From assembly GCA_933228895.1 (NCBI GenBank), contig OW121852.1, forward strand, positions 124,305,544 to 124,369,543: a stretch of 64,000 nt of DNA, given 5' to 3'. The DNA comes from Platycnemis pennipes. Its lineage: Eukaryota > Arthropoda > Insecta > Odonata > Platycnemididae. Below, piece after piece: positions 22,825 through 36,978 of the stretch (position 1 is its first letter; every line of letters begins with the position of its first letter). Made by a program: the position numbers and the translations under genes. The notes below the pieces were generated by a model, which worked only from the letters and a program-made list of their open reading frames with translations, did no database searches and was not told where the DNA came from.

Positions 22825-25800
22825 GCTGATTTTTTACGAAAATTAACCAATTCGCCCTTGTGCAGCTCAGTTCACCAAAATGTATGCGAAACATCCTAGC
22901 AAAAATAAAAAATCCACTTCTCAGGCTTCCACTCAAACTTGAATTTATTCATCTGAATTCATTTCTCCCGCTGTTTTTTACCTAAAATTAACCATTTTGC
23001 CCGATTGCAGCTAACTTCACCAAAATTAATGAAAAATATCCTAACAAAATAAAAAAATCCACTTCTCATGCTTCCACTCAAACCTGAAATTTTTCACCTG
23101 AATTCATTTCTCACACTGATTATATCTAAAATTAACCATTTCGCCCGTTTGCAGCTCAGTTCACCAAAATTTATGCAATACATCGTAGTAAAATAAAAAA
23201 TCCACTTTTCAGACTTCCACTCAAACTTGAATTTTTTCTTCTGAATTCAGTTTTCTCACTGTTTTTTACCTAAAATTAATTATTTCGCCCGTCTGCAGCT
23301 CAGTTCACCAAATTTCAAGTAAAACATCCTACCAAAATAAAAAAATCCACTTCTCAGGCTTCCACTCAAATTGGAATTTTTTCATCTGTATTCATTTCTC
23401 CCGCTTCTTTATATCTAAAATTAACCTTTTCGTCAGTCTGCCGCTCAGTTCACCAAAATTTATGCAAAACATCCTAGCAAATTAAAAAAATCCTCTTCTC
23501 AGGCTTCCACTCAATCTTGAATTTTTTCATCTGAATTCATTTAAACCGCTGTTTCTCAGGTAAAATTAACCATTTTACTTTTCTGCAGTTCAGTTCACCA
23601 AAATTTATGCAAAACATCCTAGCAAAATAAAAAAATCCACTTCTCAGGCTTCCACTCAAACTTGAATTTTTTCATCTGAATTCATTTATACCGCTGTTTC
23701 TTAGGTAAAATTAACCATTTTACTTGTCTGCAGTTCAGTTCACCAAAATTTATGCAAAACATCCTAGCAAAATAAAAAAATCCACTTCTTAGGCTTCCAA
23801 TCAAACTTGATTTTTTTCATCTGAATTCATTTCTCACACTGATTGTTATCTAAAAGTAACCATTTCGCCCGTTTGCAGCTCAGTTCACCAAAATTTATGC
23901 AATACATCGTAGTAAAATAAAAAATCCACTTCTCATGCTTCCACTCAAACCTGAATTTTTTCACCTGAATTCATTTCTCACACTGATTTAAATCTAAAAT
24001 TAACCATTTCGCCCATTTGCAGCTCAGTTCACCAAAATTTATGCAATACATCGTAGTAAAATAAAAAATCCACTTCTCATGCTTCCACTCAAACCTGAAT
24101 TTTTTCACCTTTATTCATTTCTCACACTGATTTAAATCTAAAATTAAACATTTCGCCCGTTTGCAGCTCAGTTCACCAAAATTTATGCAATACATCTTAG
24201 TAAAATAAAAAATCCACTTTCAGGCTTCTACTGAAACTTGAATTTTTTCTTCTGAATTCATTTTCCTCACTGTTTTTTACCTAAAATTAACCATTTCGCC
24301 CGTCTGCAGCTGAGTTCACCAAATTTCAAGTAAAACATCCTACCAAAATAAAAAAATCCACTTCTCAGGCTTCCAGTCAAACTTGAATTTTTTCATCTGA
24401 ATTCATTTCTACCGGTTTCTTAGGTAAAATTAACCATTACGCCCGTCTGCAGTTCAGTTCAACAAAATTTATGCAAAATATCCTAGCAAAATAAAAAAAT
24501 CCACTTCTCATGCTTCCACTCAAACCTGAATTTTTTCAACTGAATTCATTTCTCACACTGATTTAAATCTAAAATTACCATTTCGCACGTTTGCAGCTCA
24601 GTTCACCAAATTTTATGCAATACATCGTAGTAAAATAAAAAATCCACTTCTCATGCTTCCACTCAACCCTGAATTTTTTCACCTGAATTCATTTCTCACA
24701 CTGATTTAAATCTAAAATTAACCATTTCGCCCGTTTGTAGCTCAGTTCACCAAAATTTATGCAATACATCGTAGTAAAATAAAATATCCACTTCTCAGGT
24801 TTCCACTCAAACTTGAATTTTTTCATCTGAATTCATTTTTCTCACTGTTTTTTACCTAAAATTAACCATTTCGCCCGTCTGCAGCTCAGTTCACCAAATT
24901 TCAAGTAAAACATCCTGGCACAATAAAAAAATCCTCTTCTCAGGCTTCCAATCAAACTTGAATTTTTTCATCGGAATTCATTTCTTACACTTATTTTTAG
25001 CTAAAATTAACCATTTTACTTGTCTGAGGTTCAGTTCACCAAAATGTATGCTAAGCATCCTAGCAAAATGAAAAAATCCACTTCTCAGGCATCCATTTAA
25101 ACTTTTATTTTTACATCTGAATTCATTTTTCCCGCTATTTTTTATCGAAAATTAATAAAATCGCTAGTCTGCAGTTCAGTTCACAAAACTTTATGTAAAA
25201 TATCCTAGTAAAATAAAAAAATCCACATCTCAGGCTTACACTCTAACTTTTTTTTTTCATCTGAATTCATTTCTCCTGCTGATTTTTAACGAAAATTAAC
25301 AAATTCGCCCTTGTGCAGGTCAGTTCACCAAAATTTATGCAAAACATCATAGCAAAATAAAAAAATTTACTTCTCAGGCTTCCACTAAATCTTGAATTTT
25401 TTCATCTGAATTCATTTATACCGCTGTTTCTTAGGTAAAATTAACCATTTTACTTGTCTGCAGTTCAGTTCACCAAAATTTATGCAAAACATCCAAGCAA
25501 AATAAAAAAATCCACTTCTCAGGCTTCCACTCAAACTTGAATTTTTTCATCTGAATTCATTTCTAGCGCTGCTTTTTATCTAAAATTCACCTTTTCGTCA
25601 GTCTGCCGCTCAGTTCACCAAAATTTATTAAAAACATCCTAGCAAAATAAAAAAATCCACTTCTCTGGCTTCCACTCAAACTTAATTTTTTCATCTGAAT
25701 TCATTTCTCACACTGATTGTTATCTAAAACTAACAATTTCGCCCGATTGCAGCTAAGTTCACCAAAATTAATGAAAAACATCCTAGCAAAATAAAAAAAT

Positions 25801-28800
25801 CCACCTCTCATGCTTCCACTCAAAACTGAATTTTTTCACTTGAATTCATTTCTCACACTGATTTAAATCTAAAATTATTCATTTCGCCCGTTTGCAGCTC
25901 AGTTCACCAAAATTTATGCAAAACATCGTATTAAAATAAAAAATCCACTTCTCAGGCTTCCACCCAAACTTGAATTTTTTCATCTGAATTCATTTCTCCT
26001 GCTGATTTTTTACGAAAATTAACAAATTCGCCCTTGTGCAGCTCAGTTCACCAAAATGTATGCGAAACATCCTAGCAAAAATAAATAATCCACTTCTCAG
26101 GCTTCCACTCAAACTTGAATTTATTCATCTGAATTCATTTCTCCCGCTGTTTTTTACCTAAAATTAACCATTTTGCCCGATTGCAGCTAACTTCACCAAA
26201 ATTAATGAAAAACATCCTAGCAAAATAAAAAAAACCACTTCTCATGCTTCCACTCAAACCTGAAATTTTTCACCTGAATTCATTTCTCACACTGATTATA
26301 TCTAAAATTAACCATTTCGCCCGTTTGCAGCTCAGTTCACCAAAATTTATGCAATACATCGTAGTAAAATAAAAAATACACTTTTCAGACTTCCACTCAA
26401 ACTTGAATTTTTTCTTCTGAATTCAGTTTTCTCACTGTTTTTTACCTAAAATTAATTATTTCGCCCGTCTGCAGCTCAGTTCACCAAATTTCAAGTAAAA
26501 CATCCTACCAAAAAAAAAAAATCCACTTCTCAGGCTTCCACTCAAATTGGAATTTTTTCACCTGTATTCATTTCTCCCGCTTCTTTATATCTAAAATTAA
26601 CCTTTTCGTCAGTCTGCCGCTCAGTTCACCAAAATATTTGCAAAACATCCTAGCAAATTAAAAAAATCCTCTTCTCAGGCTTCCACTCAATCTTGAATTT
26701 TTTCATCTGAATTCATTTAAACCGCTGTTTCTTAGGTAAAATTAACCATTTTACTTTTCTGCAGTTCAGTTCACCAAAATTTATGCAAAACATCCTAGCA
26801 AAATAAAAAAATCCACTTCTCAGGCTTCCACTCAAACTTGAATTTTTTCATCTGAATTCATTTATACCGCTGTTTCTTAGGTAAAATTAACCATTTTACT
26901 TGTCTGCAGTTCAGTTCACCAAAATTTATGCAAAACATCCTAGCAAAATAAAAAAATCCACTTCTTAGGCTTCCAATCAAACTTGATTTTTTTCATCTGA
27001 ATTCATTTCTCACACTGATTGTTATCTAAAAGTAACCATTTCGCCCGTTTGCAGCTCAGTTCACCAAAATTTATGCAATACATCGTAGTAAAATAAAAAA
27101 TCCACTTCTCATGCTTCCACTCAAACCTGAATTTTTTCACCTGAATTCATTTCTCACACTGATTTAAATCTAAAATTAACCATTTCGCCCATTTGCAGCT
27201 CAGTTCACCAAAATTTATGCAATACATCGTAGTAAAATAAAAAATCCACTTCTCATGCTTCCACTCAAACCTGAATTTTTTCACCTTTATTCATTTCTCA
27301 CACTGATTTAAATCTAAAATTAAACATTTCGCCCGTTTGCAGCTCAGTTCACCAAAATTTATGCAATACATCTTAGTAAAATAAAAAATTCACTTTTCAG
27401 GATTCTACTGAAACTTGAATTTTTTCATCTGAATTCATTTTTCTCACTGTTTTTTACCTAAAATTAACCATTTCGCCCGTCTGCAGCTGAGTTCACCAAA
27501 TTTCAAGTAAAACATCCTACCAAAAGAAAAAAATCCACTTCTCAGGCTTCCAGTCAAACTTGAATTTTTTCATCTGAATTCATTTCTCCCGCTTCTTTAT
27601 ATCTCAAATTAACCTTTTCGTCAGTCTGCCGCTCAGTTCACCAAAATTTATGCAAAACATCCTAGCAAATTAAAAAAATCCACTTCTCAGGCTTCCACTC
27701 AAACTTGAATTTTTTCATCTGAATTCATTTCTACCGGTTTCTTAGGTAAAATTAACCATTACGCCCGTCTGCAGTTCAGTTCAACAAAATTTATGCAAAA
27801 TATCCTAGCAAAATAAAAAAATCCACTTCTCATGCTTCCACTCAAACCTGAATTTTTTCAACTGAATTCATTTCTCACACTGATTTAAATCTAAAATTAC
27901 CATTTCGCACGTTTGCAGCTCAGTTCACCAAAATTTATGCAATACATCGTAGTAAAATAAAAAATCCACTTCTCATGCTTCCACTCAACCCTGAATTTTT
28001 TCACCTGAATTCATTTCTCACACTGATTTAAATCTAAAATTAACCATTTCGCCCGTTTGTAGCTCAGTTCACCAAAATTTATGCAATACATCGTAGTAAA
28101 ATAAAAAATCCACTTCTCAGGCTTCCACTCAAACTTGAATTTTTTCATCTGAATTCATTTTTCTCACTGTTTTTTACCTAAAATTAACCATTTCGCCCGT
28201 CTGCAGCTCAGTTCACCAAATTTCAAGTAAAACATTTTGGCAAAATAAAAAAATCCTCTTCTCAGGCTTCCAATCAAACTTGAATTTTTTCATCGGAATT
28301 CATTTCTTACACTTATTTTTAGCTAAAATTAACCATTTTACTTGTCTGAGGTTCAGTTCACCAAAATGTATGCTAAGCATCCTAGCAAAATGAAAAAATC
28401 CACTTCTCAGGCATTCATTTAAACTTTTATTTTTACATCTGAATTCATTTTTCCCGCTATTTTTTATCGAAAATTAATAAAATCGCTAGTCTGCAGTTCA
28501 GTTCACAAAACTTTATGTAAAATATCCTAGTAAAATAAAAAAATCCACATCTCAGGCTTACACTCCAACTTTTTTTTTTCATCTGAATTCATTTCTCCAG
28601 CTGATTTTTAACGAAAATTAACAAATTCGCCCTTGTGCAGGTCAGTTCACCAAAATTTATGCAAAACATCATAGCAAAATAAAAAATTTACTTCTCAGGC
28701 TTCCAGTCAAACTTGAATTTTTTCATCTTAATTCATTTCTCCCGCTGATTTTTACCTATAATTAACAATTTCGCCCGTCTGCAGCGCAGTTCACCGAGTT

Positions 28801-29901
28801 TGAAGTAAAACATCCTAGCAAAATAAAAAAATCCACTTCTCAGGCTTCTACTCAAACTTGAATTTTTTTCTCTGAATTCATTTTTCCGCTGTTTTTTAAA
28901 CTAAAATTAACCATTTCGCCCGTCTGCAGTTCAGTTCACCAAAATGTATGCAAAACATCCTAGCAAAATAAAAAAATCCAGTTCTCAGGCTTCCACTCAA
29001 ACTTGAATTTTTTCATCTGAATTCATTTCTAGCGCTGCTTTTTATCTAAAATTCACCTTTTCGTCAGTCTGCCGCTCAGTTCACCAAAATTTATTAAAAA
29101 CATCCTAGCAAAATAAAAAAATCCACTTCTCAGGCTTCCACTCAAACTTAATTTTTTCATCTGAATTCATTTCTCACACTGATTGTTATCTAAAACTAAC
29201 CATTTCGCCCGATTGCAGCTAAGTTCACCAAAATTAATGAAAAACATCCTAGCAAAATAAAAAAATCCACCTCTCATGCTTCCACTCAAACCTGAATTTT
29301 TTCACTTGAATTCATTTCTCACACTGATTTAAATCTAAAATTATTCATTTCGCCCGTTTGCAGCTCAGTTCACCAAAATTTATGCAAAACATCGTATTAA
29401 AATAAAAAATCCACTTCTCAGGCTTCCACCCAAACTTGAATTTTTTCATCTGAATTCATTTTTCTCACTGTTTTTTACCTAAAATTAACCATTTTGCCCG
29501 TCTGCAGCTCAGTTCACCAAATTTCAAGTAAAACATCCTTGCAAAATAAAAAAATCCACTACTCAGGCTTCCACGCAAACTTGAATTTTTTCATCTGAAT
29601 TCATTTCTCTCGCTGCTTTTTATCTAAAATTAACCTATTCGTCAGTCTGCCCATCAATTCACCAAAATTTATGCAAACCATCCTAGCAAATTAAAGAAAT
29701 ACTCTTCTCAGGCTTTCACTCAATCTTGAATTTTTTCATCTGATTTCATTTATACCGCTGTTTCTTAGGTAAAATTAACCATTTTACTTGTCTGCAGTTC
29801 AGTTCACCAAAATTTATGCAAAACATCCTAGCAAAATAAAAAAATCCACATCTCAGGCTTCTAATCAAACTTGAATTTTTTCATCTGAATTCATTTCTCC
29901 T
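22825..29901 (+). repeat. 7077-bp higher-order repeat unit, copy 2 (49 monomers)
   Basis: GCTGATTTTTTACG starts at 22825 and again at 29902, giving a unit of 7077 bp, or 49 monomers of 144.4 bp. It is followed directly by a nearly identical copy. The unit is composite: a Q half-unit (24914) and a P half-unit (28235) lie 3321 bp apart, with 3756 bp from P to the next Q. Three differences from the next copy were noticed: 24250 T against 31327 A, 24265 C against 31342 T, and 24800 T against 31877 C. Shared rare variants include the 12-A tract (26510 and 33587) and CTACTCAGG near 29560 and 36636. Confidence 0.88.
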
Positions 29902-32900
29902 GCTGATTTTTTACGAAAATTAACCAATTCGCCCTTGTGCAGCTCAGTTCACCAAAATGTATGCGAAACATCCTAGCAAAAATAAAAAATCCACTTCTCA
30001 GGCTTCCACTCAAACTTGAATTTATTCATCTGAATTCATTTCTCCCGCTGTTTTTTACCTAAAATTAACCATTTTGCCCGATTGCAGCTAACTTCACCAA
30101 AATTAATGAAAAATATCCTAACAAAATAAAAAAATCCACTTCTCATGCTTCCACTCAAACCTGAAATTTTTCACCTGAATTCATTTCTCACACTGATTAT
30201 ATCTAAAATTAACCATTTCGCCCGTTTGCAGCTCAGTTCACCAAAATTTATGCAATACATCGTAGTAAAATAAAAAATCCACTTTTCAGACTTCCACTCA
30301 AACTTGAATTTTTTCTTCTGAATTCAGTTTTCTCACTGTTTTTTACCTAAAATTAATTATTTCGCCCGTCTGCAGCTCAGTTCACCAAATTTCAAGTAAA
30401 ACATCCTACCAAAATAAAAAAATCCACTTCTCAGGCTTCCACTCAAATTGGAATTTTTTCATCTGTATTCATTTCTCCCGCTTCTTTATATCTAAAATTA
30501 ACCTTTTCGTCAGTCTGCCGCTCAGTTCACCAAAATTTATGCAAAACATCCTAGCAAATTAAAAAAATCCTCTTCTCAGGCTTCCACTCAATCTTGAATT
30601 TTTTCATCTGAATTCATTTAAACCGCTGTTTCTCAGGTAAAATTAACCATTTTACTTTTCTGCAGTTCAGTTCACCAAAATTTATGCAAAACATCCTAGC
30701 AAAATAAAAAAATCCACTTCTCAGGCTTCCACTCAAACTTGAATTTTTTCATCTGAATTCATTTATACCGCTGTTTCTTAGGTAAAATTAACCATTTTAC
30801 TTGTCTGCAGTTCAGTTCACCAAAATTTATGCAAAACATCCTAGCAAAATAAAAAAATCCACTTCTTAGGCTTCCAATCAAACTTGATTTTTTTCATCTG
30901 AATTCATTTCTCACACTGATTGTTATCTAAAAGTAACCATTTCGCCCGTTTGCAGCTCAGTTCACCAAAATTTATGCAATACATCGTAGTAAAATAAAAA
31001 ATCCACTTCTCATGCTTCCACTCAAACCTGAATTTTTTCACCTGAATTCATTTCTCACACTGATTTAAATCTAAAATTAACCATTTCGCCCATTTGCAGC
31101 TCAGTTCACCAAAATTTATGCAATACATCGTAGTAAAATAAAAAATCCACTTCTCATGCTTCCACTCAAACCTGAATTTTTTCACCTTTATTCATTTCTC
31201 ACACTGATTTAAATCTAAAATTAAACATTTCGCCCGTTTGCAGCTCAGTTCACCAAAATTTATGCAATACATCTTAGTAAAATAAAAAATCCACTTTCAG
31301 GCTTCTACTGAAACTTGAATTTTTTCATCTGAATTCATTTTTCTCACTGTTTTTTACCTAAAATTAACCATTTCGCCCGTCTGCAGCTGAGTTCACCAAA
31401 TTTCAAGTAAAACATCCTACCAAAATAAAAAAATCCACTTCTCAGGCTTCCAGTCAAACTTGAATTTTTTCATCTGAATTCATTTCTACCGGTTTCTTAG
31501 GTAAAATTAACCATTACGCCCGTCTGCAGTTCAGTTCAACAAAATTTATGCAAAATATCCTAGCAAAATAAAAAAATCCACTTCTCATGCTTCCACTCAA
31601 ACCTGAATTTTTTCAACTGAATTCATTTCTCACACTGATTTAAATCTAAAATTACCATTTCGCACGTTTGCAGCTCAGTTCACCAAATTTTATGCAATAC
31701 ATCGTAGTAAAATAAAAAATCCACTTCTCATGCTTCCACTCAACCCTGAATTTTTTCACCTGAATTCATTTCTCACACTGATTTAAATCTAAAATTAACC
31801 ATTTCGCCCGTTTGTAGCTCAGTTCACCAAAATTTATGCAATACATCGTAGTAAAATAAAATATCCACTTCTCAGGCTTCCACTCAAACTTGAATTTTTT
31901 CATCTGAATTCATTTTTCTCACTGTTTTTTACCTAAAATTAACCATTTCGCCCGTCTGCAGCTCAGTTCACCAAATTTCAAGTAAAACATCCTGGCACAA
32001 TAAAAAAATCCTCTTCTCAGGCTTCCAATCAAACTTGAATTTTTTCATCGGAATTCATTTCTTACACTTATTTTTAGCTAAAATTAACCATTTTACTTGT
32101 CTGAGGTTCAGTTCACCAAAATGTATGCTAAGCATCCTAGCAAAATGAAAAAATCCACTTCTCAGGCATCCATTTAAACTTTTATTTTTACATCTGAATT
32201 CATTTTTCCCGCTATTTTTTATCGAAAATTAATAAAATCGCTAGTCTGCAGTTCAGTTCACAAAACTTTATGTAAAATATCCTAGTAAAATAAAAAAATC
32301 CACATCTCAGGCTTACACTCTAACTTTTTTTTTTCATCTGAATTCATTTCTCCTGCTGATTTTTAACGAAAATTAACAAATTCGCCCTTGTGCAGGTCAG
32401 TTCACCAAAATTTATGCAAAACATCATAGCAAAATAAAAAAATTTACTTCTCAGGCTTCCACTAAATCTTGAATTTTTTCATCTGAATTCATTTATACCG
32501 CTGTTTCTTAGGTAAAATTAACCATTTTACTTGTCTGCAGTTCAGTTCACCAAAATTTATGCAAAACATCCAAGCAAAATAAAAAAATCCACTTCTCAGG
32601 CTTCCACTCAAACTTGAATTTTTTCATCTGAATTCATTTCTAGCGCTGCTTTTTATCTAAAATTCACCTTTTCGTCAGTCTGCCGCTCAGTTCACCAAAA
32701 TTTATTAAAAACATCCTAGCAAAATAAAAAAATCCACTTCTCTGGCTTCCACTCAAACTTAATTTTTTCATCTGAATTCATTTCTCACACTGATTGTTAT
32801 CTAAAACTAACAATTTCGCCCGATTGCAGCTAAGTTCACCAAAATTAATGAAAAACATCCTAGCAAAATAAAAAAATCCACCTCTCATGCTTCCACTCAA

Positions 32901-35900
32901 AACTGAATTTTTTCACTTGAATTCATTTCTCACACTGATTTAAATCTAAAATTATTCATTTCGCCCGTTTGCAGCTCAGTTCACCAAAATTTATGCAAAA
33001 CATCGTATTAAAATAAAAAATCCACTTCTCAGGCTTCCACCCAAACTTGAATTTTTTCATCTGAATTCATTTCTCCTGCTGATTTTTTACGAAAATTAAC
33101 AAATTCGCCCTTGTGCAGCTCAGTTCACCAAAATGTATGCGAAACATCCTAGCAAAAATAAATAATCCACTTCTCAGGCTTCCACTCAAACTTGAATTTA
33201 TTCATCTGAATTCATTTCTCCCGCTGTTTTTTACCTAAAATTAACCATTTTGCCCGATTGCAGCTAACTTCACCAAAATTAATGAAAAACATCCTAGCAA
33301 AATAAAAAAAACCACTTCTCATGCTTCCACTCAAACCTGAAATTTTTCACCTGAATTCATTTCTCACACTGATTATATCTAAAATTAACCATTTCGCCCG
33401 TTTGCAGCTCAGTTCACCAAAATTTATGCAATACATCGTAGTAAAATAAAAAATACACTTTTCAGACTTCCACTCAAACTTGAATTTTTTCTTCTGAATT
33501 CAGTTTTCTCACTGTTTTTTACCTAAAATTAATTATTTCGCCCGTCTGCAGCTCAGTTCACCAAATTTCAAGTAAAACATCCTACCAAAAAAAAAAAATC
33601 CACTTCTCAGGCTTCCACTCAAATTGGAATTTTTTCACCTGTATTCATTTCTCCCGCTTCTTTATATCTAAAATTAACCTTTTCGTCAGTCTGCCGCTCA
33701 GTTCACCAAAATATTTGCAAAACATCCTAGCAAATTAAAAAAATCCTCTTCTCAGGCTTCCACTCAATCTTGAATTTTTTCATCTGAATTCATTTAAACC
33801 GCTGTTTCTTAGGTAAAATTAACCATTTTACTTTTCTGCAGTTCAGTTCACCAAAATTTATGCAAAACATCCTAGCAAAATAAAAAAATCCACTTCTCAG
33901 GCTTCCACTCAAACTTGAATTTTTTCATCTGAATTCATTTATACCGCTGTTTCTTAGGTAAAATTAACCATTTTACTTGTCTGCAGTTCAGTTCACCAAA
34001 ATTTATGCAAAACATCCTAGCAAAATAAAAAAATCCACTTCTTAGGCTTCCAATCAAACTTGATTTTTTTCATCTGAATTCATTTCTCACACTGATTGTT
34101 ATCTAAAAGTAACCATTTCGCCCGTTTGCAGCTCAGTTCACCAAAATTTATGCAATACATCGTAGTAAAATAAAAAATCCACTTCTCATGCTTCCACTCA
34201 AACCTGAATTTTTTCACCTGAATTCATTTCTCACACTGATTTAAATCTAAAATTAACCATTTCGCCCATTTGCAGCTCAGTTCACCAAAATTTATGCAAT
34301 ACATCGTAGTAAAATAAAAAATCCACTTCTCATGCTTCCACTCAAACCTGAATTTTTTCACCTTTATTCATTTCTCACACTGATTTAAATCTAAAATTAA
34401 ACATTTCGCCCGTTTGCAGCTCAGTTCACCAAAATTTATGCAATACATCTTAGTAAAATAAAAAATTCACTTTTCAGGATTCTACTGAAACTTGAATTTT
34501 TTCATCTGAATTCATTTTTCTCACTGTTTTTTACCTAAAATTAACCATTTCGCCCGTCTGCAGCTGAGTTCACCAAATTTCAAGTAAAACATCCTACCAA
34601 AAGAAAAAAATCCACTTCTCAGGCTTCCAGTCAAACTTGAATTTTTTCATCTGAATTCATTTCTCCCGCTTCTTTATATCTCAAATTAACCTTTTCGTCA
34701 GTCTGCCGCTCAGTTCACCAAAATTTATGCAAAACATCCTAGCAAATTAAAAAAATCCACTTCTCAGGCTTCCACTCAAACTTGAATTTTTTCATCTGAA
34801 TTCATTTCTACCGGTTTCTTAGGTAAAATTAACCATTACGCCCGTCTGCAGTTCAGTTCAACAAAATTTATGCAAAATATCCTAGCAAAATAAAAAAATC
34901 CACTTCTCATGCTTCCACTCAAACCTGAATTTTTTCAACTGAATTCATTTCTCACACTGATTTAAATCTAAAATTACCATTTCGCACGTTTGCAGCTCAG
35001 TTCACCAAAATTTATGCAATACATCGTAGTAAAATAAAAAATCCACTTCTCATGCTTCCACTCAACCCTGAATTTTTTCACCTGAATTCATTTCTCACAC
35101 TGATTTAAATCTAAAATTAACCATTTCGCCCGTTTGTAGCTCAGTTCACCAAAATTTATGCAATACATCGTAGTAAAATAAAAAATCCACTTCTCAGGCT
35201 TCCACTCAAACTTGAATTTTTTCATCTGAATTCATTTTTCTCACTGTTTTTTACCTAAAATTAACCATTTCGCCCGTCTGCAGCTCAGTTCACCAAATTT
35301 CAAGTAAAACATTTTGGCAAAATAAAAAAATCCTCTTCTCAGGCTTCCAATCAAACTTGAATTTTTTCATCGGAATTCATTTCTTACACTTATTTTTAGC
35401 TAAAATTAACCATTTTACTTGTCTGAGGTTCAGTTCACCAAAATGTATGCTAAGCATCCTAGCAAAATGAAAAAATCCACTTCTCAGGCATTCATTTAAA
35501 CTTTTATTTTTACATCTGAATTCATTTTTCCCGCTATTTTTTATCGAAAATTAATAAAATCGCTAGTCTGCAGTTCAGTTCACAAAACTTTATGTAAAAT
35601 ATCCTAGTAAAATAAAAAAATCCACATCTCAGGCTTACACTCCAACTTTTTTTTTTCATCTGAATTCATTTCTCCAGCTGATTTTTAACGAAAATTAACA
35701 AATTCGCCCTTGTGCAGGTCAGTTCACCAAAATTTATGCAAAACATCATAGCAAAATAAAAAATTTACTTCTCAGGCTTCCAGTCAAACTTGAATTTTTT
35801 CATCTTAATTCATTTCTCCCGCTGATTTTTACCTATAATTAACAATTTCGCCCGTCTGCAGCGCAGTTCACCGAGTTTGAAGTAAAACATCCTAGCAAAA

Positions 35901-36978
35901 TAAAAAAATCCACTTCTCAGGCTTCTACTCAAACTTGAATTTTTTTCTCTGAATTCATTTTTCCGCTGTTTTTTAAACTAAAATTAACCATTTCGCCCGT
36001 CTGCAGTTCAGTTCACCAAAATGTATGCAAAACATCCTAGCAAAATAAAAAAATCCAGTTCTCAGGCTTCCACTCAAACTTGAATTTTTTCATCTGAATT
36101 CATTTCTAGCGCTGCTTTTTATCTAAAATTCACCTTTTCGTCAGTCTGCCGCTCAGTTCACCAAAATTTATTAAAAACATCCTAGCAAAATAAAAAAATC
36201 CACTTCTCAGGCTTCCACTCAAACTTAATTTTTTCATCTGAATTCATTTCTCACACTGATTGTTATCTAAAACTAACCATTTCGCCCGATTGCAGCTAAG
36301 TTCACCAAAATTAATGAAAAACATCCTAGCAAAATAAAAAAATCCACCTCTCATGCTTCCACTCAAACCTGAATTTTTTCACTTGAATTCATTTCTCACA
36401 CTGATTTAAATCTAAAATTATTCATTTCGCCCGTTTGCAGCTCAGTTCACCAAAATTTATGCAAAACATCGTATTAAAATAAAAAATCCACTTCTCAGGC
36501 TTCCACCCAAACTTGAATTTTTTCATCTGAATTCATTTTTCTCACTGTTTTTTACCTAAAATTAACCATTTTGCCCGTCTGCAGCTCAGTTCACCAAATT
36601 TCAAGTAAAACATCCTTGCAAAATAAAAAAATCCACTACTCAGGCTTCCACGCAAACTTGAATTTTTTCATCTGAATTCATTTCTCTCGCTGCTTTTTAT
36701 CTAAAATTAACCTATTCGTCAGTCTGCCCATCAATTCACCAAAATTTATGCAAACCATCCTAGCAAATTAAAGAAATACTCTTCTCAGGCTTTCACTCAA
36801 TCTTGAATTTTTTCATCTGATTTCATTTATACCGCTGTTTCTTAGGTAAAATTAACCATTTTACTTGTCTGCAGTTCAGTTCACCAAAATTTATGCAAAA
36901 CATCCTAGCAAAATAAAAAAATCCACATCTCAGGCTTCTAATCAAACTTGAATTTTTTCATCTGAATTCATTTCTCCT
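29902..36978 (+). repeat. 7077-bp higher-order repeat unit, copy 3 (49 monomers)
   Basis: This is a tandem partner of 22825-29901 at an exact 7077-bp offset across all landmarks checked (h: 27593 to 34670; P: 28235 to 35312; Q: 24914 to 31991). At 36979 the array does not continue into a further identical unit. It switches to the lineage found at 11401 (GATTTTTAACG, and a five-T instead of six-T tract at about 37130). Confidence 0.88.

Larger units (their letters stand above)
18357..29901 (+). repeat. Large satellite duplication, right copy
   Basis: This is the second copy of 1-11400, one monomer longer because it keeps the unit at about 23745-23890 that the left copy lacks. The left copy continues at 11401 into sequence matching 36979 onward. 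This copy instead continues at 29902 into another complete 7077-bp unit. The right copy has therefore gained one higher-order unit, or the left copy has lost one. The offset equals 127 to 128 monomers, so the duplication is in register with the monomer. Confidence 0.9.
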
